The notes beneath the pieces were generated by a model. It ran no database searches, was not told where the DNA came from, and was given only the letters and a program-made list of their open reading frames with translations. A stretch of 64,000 nt of DNA from Periconia sp. R9002 (lineage: Eukaryota > Ascomycota > Dothideomycetes > Pleosporales > Periconiaceae), in contig JAMAHW010000008.1 in the NCBI GenBank assembly GCA_023627715.1, positions 434,001 through 498,000 on the forward strand, in the 5' to 3' direction. The position numbers were made by a program, and so were the translations under genes. This document shows positions 55,661 to 64,000 of the stretch, piece by piece. Each line of letters opens with the position of its first letter. Positions within the stretch are counted from its first letter, which is position 1.

Positions 55661-57110
55661 ACTGGCAGCGGGATCGGACGGTACCATGCAGAAAAGCAGC
55701 TGTTCAACGGCCAGCCACATGCGGCTGTCACGCTGCCTGTCTCCGGTTTGTTATGGTGGAGCGGAGGAGGAAAAACGAAAGACCCTAAATAGACCTCGCG
55801 GCAGGCTAGAGGAATGAGGCTCGGCGGCGGCGGGTGTTAGTATCAGGCTCCCTCCCTAGATGGCACCGAGCTGCTGGGAGCGACGGCGCAGCGCAGGGCC
55901 TCGTTTGGGTGCGAGATTCAACTAGACAGTACAAGGCAGCTACTAGTAGTGGTGATGTGACTTGGCTACGGAGGTGGGTGTGTCTATCCGTGACCGGCTA
56001 GTGTGGTTGATATACCGTACAGATGCCAATCCCGCCCATGCGATCGATGGCATTCCTTTGGCCGGCGTGGCGGGACACGCTGGACCGTCGTACACGAGCG
56101 ATCCGCGACACTGGTACGAGACGCATGAAATAAAATAGCCCGACAGTAAGCTGGTAACTTCTCACCTAGGCTGGGGGCACTAGAGAGTAGGTACTGTACT
56201 ACAAATACACGCAATAGTTGGTGGTAGTGGTGCTCGGCTGTCTCTCTAGCCAACCCCCGCCCTCCATCATGCATCCACCCATCGCTTCCACCGTGGGGCC
56301 CCCGTTTCTGCTTGCTTTCCATGAATAGCTCATCAGGTACAAGTACAGTACCTCGCACCGCTGGCGAAACTGCTGAATGATCATGTGCCGTGCCCAGGTC
56401 TACATGCATGCGTGCGTGCGTGCGCAAGATGCATCGCCAGCTCACCTCAACTATCGTGTATCGTGCGAGATGGAGCCGTGTGTTTTGTTCGGCATCTCAC
56501 CCATAACGGTTCCGGACGCCCCATCCTGTTAATCGACACTGTCCGTGCAAAACCTTTGTTGTGGCGGGTTCACAGAAACCGCTGCTGTAACATTCGTCGA
56601 CTGGCCAGCCGACCCTCACGTTTCTATACACACACCCGTTTGTTCGTTGCGTGTCACCCGACCGTCTTGGCTCATTGCATTCCGGCGCATTCGAGGAAAG
56701 ATGAGCCAACGGGCGTCAATCAAGAGGACATCAAGATATTCTTGGGTGAAGAGTTGGGCGACCATTCATTGAATCTTCGTCTCATCTTCCCCGCGTACAT
56801 CCAGACGGTAGCTAGGTATCTTCGGTTGATGGGCTGAGTTGGAGCACTCGACTTCGGCATACTAAACAAATATTAATTCGTTCCCAGCACGTCCATCATC
56901 ACAAAAAAAAAAGAAAAAAGGAAGAGAGGAAAAAAAAACCAGGATGAAACTGTATGGTCTGCCAAATCAGAACAATTGAGAGCCCCGCCCTCATCACTCA
57001 GCAGTCTCGGAAATCATGCCCTATCTCGCATCTTACCACGATTCCATATCCCGCTGTAGAATAATCAAACCACTCTGCACGACCAAGCTCTCTCCCGGAT
57101 TGTAGTGCCG

Positions 57111-57165
57111 CACACACATACACACACATGTTCACTTTTTTCTTCTCACCTTGCCCCCCCCCCCC
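57111..57165. repeat. (CA)n repeat and C12 run
   Basis: CA dinucleotides at 57111-57129 and an uninterrupted run of 12 C at 57154-57165, both in gene-free DNA. Confidence 0.75.
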
Positions 57166-59059
57166 TCCCCATCCAATCGCATCCCTGTCCTACGTTCTTG
57201 TCCACTCGCCTCTCCAACTCTTGCCTGCATCTGCATCTGTTATCCCGACTGCATCCATCTTTGTTGGGCTGCTGTGGCTACTTTTTGCCTCCATTGTTGT
57301 GCGTCATTCAGCGCCCAATTCGTGACCCTGGTCCCTGTTTCCGCTGGTGAGATGGATTTGATTATCATTTCCTCCAAAGGCTTGTTGGTGCTGCTGATAA
57401 ATCGGTGGATGAACAAAGTTGTGGACGTGTGGTTGAGGAAAACCGTGCCCGTTTCTGTCCACTTCGGAGTCTGGCTTCCCTCGTCCTGCGTTTCCTCCAA
57501 CCCCCAGGTGCCGCCTTGAGACTGCGTCACATTATACCTATGCATTGTCCTGTATCCGCCTTCACCGCACCTATATTTCTAAATCATACAATGCACGTTG
57601 ATATGTGATTTTTCTGAAGAGACCCGAAAAGATGCATTGAAAGAAGTGGAGAAAAAGGAAGGGGAAAGTGTCTGCCTGTGCTTGCGTTGCAACAGCTTCG
57701 TACTGCGGTGACGTTGGCATCGACCCATTCATCCTCCTTCACTCCAATGCCTCCACAGTCCACAGGCTTGATGGATTTTTTTTGTGATGGTTAAACAAAT
57801 CCTCTGCCTAATCCTCATCCCCTCTCCTCTCCTCTATCTTTTTCTTCTCTTGTCGTGATCAACGACTAGGTCATTTCAGTCTCGCTGTTTCTTGCTCTTT
57901 GTGTTTTGCAAGCCTTCGACGCGTAAGACTGACTGATTTACCCACGCACACATACATGGCCGGCAAAACACAATCACCCCATCCATCCTTTTCCGCCATT
58001 CATGTTCGACTGCTGCTCCCATGTACAGCATTATTGTCTGTCGTGAGCTCCCCCGCCTTGATCCGGACTCTACCCATCATCGGTCAATCGCTTTCGTGTA
58101 TGGCAGCCATGGCCAGGTTCGCCCACTTGCATGGTACATTTCGCATCAGTTGGTGCAGAAACAATGCACCACCCACGGTCAATGTTGAGGTGCCGGACTG
58201 CAGAACAGTTTGGGTAAACGGTCGTGTCGTCGAGTTCCCCATGTTCTACGCTGCTTTTGGGGCGAGCACTTCAATCTGTTTACCATTTTACGCTCAATCG
58301 CACTCTGTCACCTCACTTTGCCCCGCAATTCCAGAGTCCCGGCATGGTTGTACGCAGAACAGTCACGACCTATTATTGATACATTGCAAAACCTATAGAT
58401 TGGGGAAAGGAGTGTGCAATGAAATTCACACCCGCCTCTGCATACGCAAGCAAATAACAGTCCCCCAGTCTCTGAAACACGGAATCATTGAATATGTGCA
58501 GTAGAAGTGAAAAGCAAGGTACAATTGTTTCAGAAGCGCGCCCAGATGCATCATGTCTAAGCCATGAGGAAAGTGAAAGACTAAGCCCAATTTTGAGAAA
58601 CGAAATGACAAAGAGGAAAAAGATCATGGGTAGTGAAAGGGAAAAGGAAATACTGTCCCATGCAACACCCAACTCATTTCTTATCTTTTGACCACCCATC
58701 TCGTCACTTGTCGGGTAAATGGCAGGAAGGGACCGCCGAGTGGAAATACTAGTGTCGCCGTTTCAAATAAAAATATTCGTTTCCTTTGTACCGTAAAACA
58801 CCAAACAAACATACAGCCGCCCCCGCCAGTTGAAAATGCAGATGAAACAGAGCTGAGAATGCTGAAACCATTCCACGCTACCTTGACGAATGATGCAGAG
58901 AACCTCCCAAAGGAAATCGTTGAGGGTTACTGCCGTGAGAGTGGAACATGGAGTTGGATGACCTTTTGATACTTTCATTCCTGAGCAAGTCGCCGACCTC
59001 GCATTGACCATGGGACAATCAGCCCACCGCAGAGGGGCAAAGGAGGATCACGCTCGAAG

Positions 59060-60635
59060 TCAATGCCCTTGCTGGTACATTTGCGGGTTGGAGCCGTAGG
59101 GCGACTGTGGATAACTGTTGCTGTTACTATCTGGGCTGTGGTAGGCATTGCCAGTGGGAGTGGTATACTGAGCCATGCCCTCCGCAAGTCCCGGGCTCTG
59201 CGTCCCGTATTGAGCACCCGACGTATTGCCAGAGGCGGCAGGTTGGTAACCGATGGGAGGAAGTTGTTGAGGGTGGCCAGGAGCCTGGCCGGGCACGCCG
59301 ACGGCCTGTCGCATCTGGCCATACACAGGCGCGTCGGCACCATTTTCATGGGCGGCGCGATTCTGTTCGGCGGCAGCCCTGTGCCTGTCCTCCTCGGCTT
59401 TGCGCGCAGCTTCCTCCTCCTTCTTCTTTGCTTTCCATTCTTTGCGTATTTCTTTGAATTCTAGTGTGGTTAAGTTAGTGACATATAATAGCCATGTTAA
59501 GAGGCGCGCCAAGAGAGACAGGCAAGGGTGGATGGTGCTAGCTTCCGTCATCTGAGGCTATCCGTTCCAGTGGGAGCACCATTAAATAAGGCGCACCACC
59601 AACACCACTCGTGTATGCTAGCTTAGCGGCTCCTGGATAAACGAACAACGACATTTGACGCGCTCTCAAGCTAAAACAATCGGACTTGTACATACCTTCT
59701 GGTGTGCGCTTTGCGCCGTGCGATTGCATTGTAACGTGCGCGTTCAAATGATTGAGCGTGCCATACGCCTTTTCGCAACCGTTCCACCCGCACTTATACA
59801 TGCGCTCAATCTCTTCATACCTTCGTCGCGGGCGCTTGTGTTGCTGCGCGCCGGGGATTGGGACGAATGAGTAAACCGTAGACAATGGGTGACCGCCCTA
59901 CATGTAAATGTTAGCTGCGCGCGTCTTTTACAAGAACAACGACAACCACCCGCGCGACCGATTCCGTCGCAACGGGTTTTGGCGCGTGTCTGACGCGTCT
60001 AAACGCGTAGGAAAGATTTGACCTACCGCGGGAGGGCGCTGAATGGGCGACACCATGGCCGGAGCAGGTGGTCCAGAGGTCGCGGGGTGACCATAATGTA
60101 CGCCGGGCTGGGGGTATTGCCCGGCCCATTCGGGTCGCGAAGCATACATGGGAGTGCTTGGGTGGCCAGGGTAGTGCTGCTGCATGTCGTGGTGATTAGG
60201 CGTGTACGGCGAGTACTGCTGATGTTGAGGATAGGTTGGGCTCGTGGCTGCGGCGATCGATGGATCTATAGGAACCTCGGTGTCAGACTTGAGTTCGGAT
60301 TGTTGATGGTCATTGTTTGAGCCATCGTGTAGAGGCAAAGACGGACTCTGTGGTTGCGCCATACCTCCAGCTGCAGCTCCTTGAGCGCCGGGCTGGTATG
60401 AACGTTGAATGTACTCGGGAAACGACCCTGATCGGGCAGACGAGGGATTGATGGCGTATTCGGAGGTGGGCGTGGCCGAGGTGGAGTAGTTGGGGCCTCT
60501 TGGATCTTGTCCTTGAGGGTGATATTGCGCAGCAGATGCTTGATCTGCAGAATCGTCCTCAGAAGGCGTTTTGGGGAAGGATGGGTAGGGCGAGCTCAAA
60601 CCTGTCTGCGAGTATTCGGATTGTCGACCGTCCAT
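59060..60635 (-). CDS. con7: C2H2 transcription factor Con7
   Basis: Regulator first defined in the rice blast fungus as essential for conidial morphology and infection structures and for control of cell-wall genes. Three exons: 60635-60027, 59897-59696 and 59460-59060, with introns of 129 bp (GTAGGT..GTAG) and 235 bp (GTATGT..CTAG), both longer than the others here; product 403 aa. Residues 1-203 are disordered, Pro/Gln/Ser/Tyr-rich. The diagnostic core is in exon 2: HPLSTVYSFVPIPG, then QQHKRPRRRYEEIERMYKC, with a single finger using C239, C244, H257 and H263 (CGWNGCEKAYGTLNHLNAH). The finger runs into a helical FKEIRKEWKAKKKEEEAARK segment in exon 3 and a Gln/Pro/Ser/Tyr tail. The core matches my recollection of Con7 closely. 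The gene has long gene-free flanks on both sides. Confidence 0.92.
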
Positions 60636-63600
60636 AGACTGACTGTGTCGGGGTATGGGATTGAGGGATCAGATTCCTCAGCGTAAAGAGCTTAGGTTGG
60701 TTGCGCGCTGTGGAGGAAGGGGAATGGTCGTAGAGATATGACGGTTTGGCAAACCGTCGCCGGTTGATTTGCCGCGGACACAGAAAGACAGGCGGCTAGG
60801 ACCAAGACAGAGGACGGAAGCGGGCCAAGGGTGATGCACAGCCAGAGAACCGGAGAATGGCAACGTCGTCAGGAGCACGATAGCGTGCAACTTAAACGCG
60901 GATGATTTGCAGACGGTGTGGTTTCCAGGAAGGCCTTGTGGATTGGACAGGCGGTTCGGCAGATTTGCGCCAGACGAGATAACGCACAGAAGACGCAAGC
61001 TCGAGGTGAGCGGACAGTGGCGGCGCAAAAACTAGTGAGAGGTGGAGAGGTGTGGACTGGCTGGGGCCTCTCGAATCGCGGAGAATCTCGCGCAGCAGTG
61101 CAGTCAGTGCAAGTGAGGTGCAACGCAGCAGCGGTAGCACGAGTAGTGCTTGCTAGCGGTGAGCAGGCGGGCAGGCTGGGTGCTGGCTGGGCGGGGGGGG
61201 TGTTACGTTAGGCTAGGACGGGGGCAAGGGCGTGGATGGAGGATGCAGCTAGCAGAAGCGCGGCCAAAGTAACTGGAAGAAGGTGGCGTGTCACCAATGG
61301 CGACGGGGGGAGGGGGACGCGGCTTGCCCAGGCTGACTTAGCAAGCTCGATGAAGTAATGTTCCGCCGACTAACGGAGAGTGCGGAGCCTGACGACACCT
61401 GCGATGGTTGTGGCAGGGAGAGGACCAGGGTTGCGAGATGGGCTTGAACCGAGCCGTGCTGATGGGAGGAGGCGTGTTGTCCTGGGATCGCGCTAGCTGC
61501 CCCCTAAGACGTGGTCGGCCTGGCGTTGAGACACCCCCGGTACGACGAGGTTGGATCCGAGGCTGGCGGCGTCGTCTCGTCTCGTCTGTAGACTGCCTGT
61601 CACTGTGCTGTCGGGCGTGGGGAGGGCTAATGTCCACAGAGGCAACGGCCCTGGTTGTGCTTGTTTTGTGTGCTCGTCGGCGGTGAGGCTGCGGGCGTGC
61701 GTGGTTGTGTGGTTGTGTGTGCCAATTTTTAATAAATTTTTCTTCTCTTTTTTTTTTCGCCCTCGGTGATGATGGGAGGGGGGGAAATGCTGATGACGAT
61801 GATGATGACAAAGACAGCTGGTCGCTAATGGATGGCAATGGCCGCTTTGCTTGCCACCCTTCCTTTCCTCGCTCACTCACTCGCCTTCTTGCGGATGCAA
61901 AAGGCAGAACAGAGCAGAAAATTCGGCCCTTTGTCGGTGCAGGCGGTTGAGCTATGGGCCTTTAGGTTTCACCCTCTCCACTCTCCTCTGCCGTCTTCCC
62001 TGCAACTCGTACTGCTGCAGTGCTGCTTTGTTCTCAAAACCCCCAAGTGCGCCGAGGAGCCGAGCGGTGATCAGCTTCCTGCGCGGCCGCTTTTCCGCTC
62101 CAAACGGGTCCACAGGCAGTTACAGGCAGCTGCTACTCGCGACGACCTGCTCTAAAAAAAAGTCGCTGGCAATTGGCACTGTGGACAGACAATGAGTTAT
62201 GCTGCTGCTGCTATTGGATGATGGGAACCGTAGGGACAGAAGACACAGGTCGTCTTGTGCCTGACGATGAAATTGGCTGTTCCGCACAGAATTTTTTTCT
62301 CACACACAACAAGCGCGTGGGAACAGGTCCAGCGTGCACAATGTTCGCAGTACAGTGCAGTCCAGTACTGTACCTGTAACTGGCGCTAACAACGAGTCCT
62401 GGTGTGGCTGGTGGGTTGGATATGTGAGCGCGTACGTGAGTGAGTGGTTTTCTCTTGATCGCGCGCGGAGCAGACGATCCAGGCAGCAGTCCACCTGTCA
62501 ATCAAGCAGTCAAGACGTAGTTGTTGTCTTCTTTGGTCTTCTGGCTTTCTGACTGTGGTTCAGATGCTGCAGCGCGTGGTGATGAGGTTGGTCTTGGGGC
62601 GGATGGATAGGTAGCCAGAGATTTGCGAGGCCGTCTCAGTCTAGTGACAAAGGTGGGAAGGCGCGATGGTGGCGAGGGGAAGGAGACCTGGTCAGGCAAA
62701 ATAGTAGGTATGCACGCCAGGCACGGACGGCTGACTCAGCCGTGTTTACCTACCTCTCTCGCTTCGCGCACAGAGCTCGGAAAAGGTCATTCGCCCAACT
62801 CTTTTTTTTATTTTTCCCCCTCTCACCCTGATTTTTCCTTGCACCCCGTCACTCACCGACGCTGCCCATTCCGCACACACCAACACACCAACACACGCTT
62901 GGCCGCATCTGCCGGGCTGGGTGCTCTAGCTGAATCGCCCCAGCGGTTGCGGAAGATGTGGTGCATTTTTGGTCTTTGGGATGAGGCTGATGGCTAGCCT
63001 CACGCTAGAATCACGCGCAGGGATTTGGCACAAGGCTAGCTTAGACAACTAGGGCGTCTCATGGTAAACAACCTTCTACTTTGTGAATTGCGAGGCTACG
63101 CGTTGGTATACAACTCTTCCATCTTCCCCTTCTCCCTCTCACGCTCGCAACAATGACAACTCCTCACCCTGCCAAATCCTTACGGTAACCCCGGTCGTCG
63201 CCCACCCGGAAAATGCCGCGCAAGCTCGGCTCGATCATCATGCGGGTCGATATTGGAGACGGCACACTCGACAGATGCGGCAGCAAGGGATTGTAATCGC
63301 AACCTGAGTGGCTGGGGACTCCATGACCGTCTACGATTGCATGTCGAATACGGGTGTGAGCAGCTCTCGTCGTCATTGCTTCCGCATCAGCCACCCATTC
63401 CATTACTCATGACTGCCGGTCCGCTGGCCCACCACCTCACCGCCTCATCTTGTCCCTAGACCGAATCCCCGTATAACGTACTCGAGTTATTACTGTAAAA
63501 AGCCACCGCCATACCCTGTCGGTGATGAGTCGACCACTGCCTGCCTATTTGCCATTATACGTAGATTTGCTCAAGCGAATCAGCATCTCCCTCTTCCCTA

Positions 63601-64000
63601 CATGCAGACGATTTTTTGGGTAAGATTGCCAGCCTATCAGGCGATGCGTCCAGTGAATACATGATGATGGTACAGTTACATACATGTCATGATATTTCCC
63701 TGCATCGAGTTTTGGCGCCGACACAGGCGTTGCACCTGATCATGGTGCTATTGTTTTGGAGATGCCGTCTCACTGCGTCTCACTGCGTCCTTTTTACATT
63801 GTGTACGGGCGATCGTATGAGCAGAACCAGGAAGCTACGCATTCGAATCTCCCCACTTGCTGATTCGCCGCTGGCATGACTATTATTACGCTCTATGACT
63901 GTCAGAATGCTCCTCACCTCAGGCTTGCTTTGCCAACCGTGGCTCGTTCATGCACAAGGGATCCGATTGTCCGCGAAAAGCCGGGTAATCAGCATCCTCC
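60636..64000. other. Gene-free upstream region of con7 to window end
   Basis: At least 3.4 kb without a supported gene. 60640-61200 is G/C-mixed and probably leader. 61150-62000 carries CGTCT repeats (61570-61586) and T-rich spots. 62800-62900 is C/T-rich. 63770-63790 has a duplicated GTCTCACTGC. No frame shows a domain and no start of a further gene is evident. A long regulatory upstream region for con7 is the simplest reading. Confidence 0.5.

Larger units (their letters stand above)
55425..59059. other. 3.6-kb gene-free tract between the PPR and con7 genes
   Basis: Contains the PPR promoter and the 3' flank of con7. Features seen are a duplicated GATAGGTACAT (55635-55660), a (TGCG)n tract (56408-56425), a CA repeat (57111-57129), a run of 12 C (57154-57165), and several C/T-rich blocks (57780-57900). 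A + strand frame at 57956-58504 is open but looks non-coding. An unannotated noncoding RNA is possible and not provable here. Confidence 0.5.

Noticed and set aside
56385..56837. 150-codon + strand frame
   Set aside because: Runs through TGCG repeats and lacks any protein-like pattern.
57956..58504. Open + strand frame of about 183 codons between PPR and con7
   Set aside because: No domain, unusual Cys/His/Ser content, rare codons and no splice-consistent extension; kept only as a possible transcript region.
1..64000. tRNA or rRNA genes
   Set aside because: I looked by eye for T-arm-like GGTTCRANNCC words on both strands; the few partial matches (for example near 49011 and 63838) lack acceptor and anticodon stems.
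1..64000. Secondary-metabolite cluster, CRISPR array or defence island
   Set aside because: No backbone synthase, no regularly spaced repeats and no prokaryotic-type operon; the gene mix is housekeeping fungal.

Overview
This is a stretch of ordinary nuclear chromosome from a filamentous ascomycete (Pezizomycotina, possibly a Dothideomycete; the sequence alone does not settle the class). The evidence is short GT-AG introns (mostly 36-140 bp) with CTAAC/CTGAC-type branch sites, pyrimidine-rich 5' leaders, clear fungal orthologues (Con7, Def1, Zn2Cys6 and Psk1-type proteins), and monocistronic genes on both strands. I assembled 23 protein genes by joining reading frames across introns; every junction used keeps the frame and uses GT-AG. 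I found no convincing tRNA, rRNA, CRISPR array or intact transposon.

Layout. 1-9 kb: a Rictor-type TORC2 subunit and a double-RING/LON-domain protein, both on +. 9.9-17 kb: a secreted 5'-nucleotidase-like phosphoesterase (-), the Ran exchange factor RCC1 (+) and a Psk1/S6K-type AGC kinase (-). 17.8-25.2 kb: a Zn2Cys6 regulator (-) and a large DUF1765-type protein (-), separated by 2.1 kb of gene-free DNA. 25-31 kb: a 3 kb gene-free tract, then ATP synthase subunit h (Atp14, -) divergent from TFIIB (+). 31.6-37.5 kb: a tail-anchored orphan (+), a BTB protein (-), a small two-exon membrane protein (+) and a membrane-anchored DUF3445/HDOD-like protein (+). 37.7-43 kb: a rhamnogalacturonan acetylesterase-type SGNH hydrolase (-), an aldo/keto reductase (-) and a CECR5-type HAD phosphatase (+). 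43.6-53 kb: a mitochondrial hypothetical protein (-) divergent from Def1 (+), an F-box/2EXR-like protein (+) and Rtf2 (-). 53-64 kb: a mitochondrial PPR protein (-) and the C2H2 regulator Con7 (-), which has 3.6 kb of gene-free DNA on one side and at least 3.4 kb on the other.

Functional themes. Most genes are housekeeping: TOR signalling (Rictor and an S6K-like kinase), RNA polymerase II (TFIIB, Def1), Ran and replication (RCC1, Rtf2), and mitochondria (Atp14, PPR, a predicted matrix protein). A few are accessory or secreted (acetylesterase, nucleotidase, AKR). There is no operon, no biosynthetic cluster and no sign of horizontally acquired DNA. I do not see a new multi-gene system. The points most worth checking are two small membrane-protein genes, several unusual introns (36 bp in def1, two frame-neutral stop-free introns in RCC1, an optional 3' intron in the LON-RING gene), the TFIIB zinc-ribbon junction, and the long gene-free flanks of con7.
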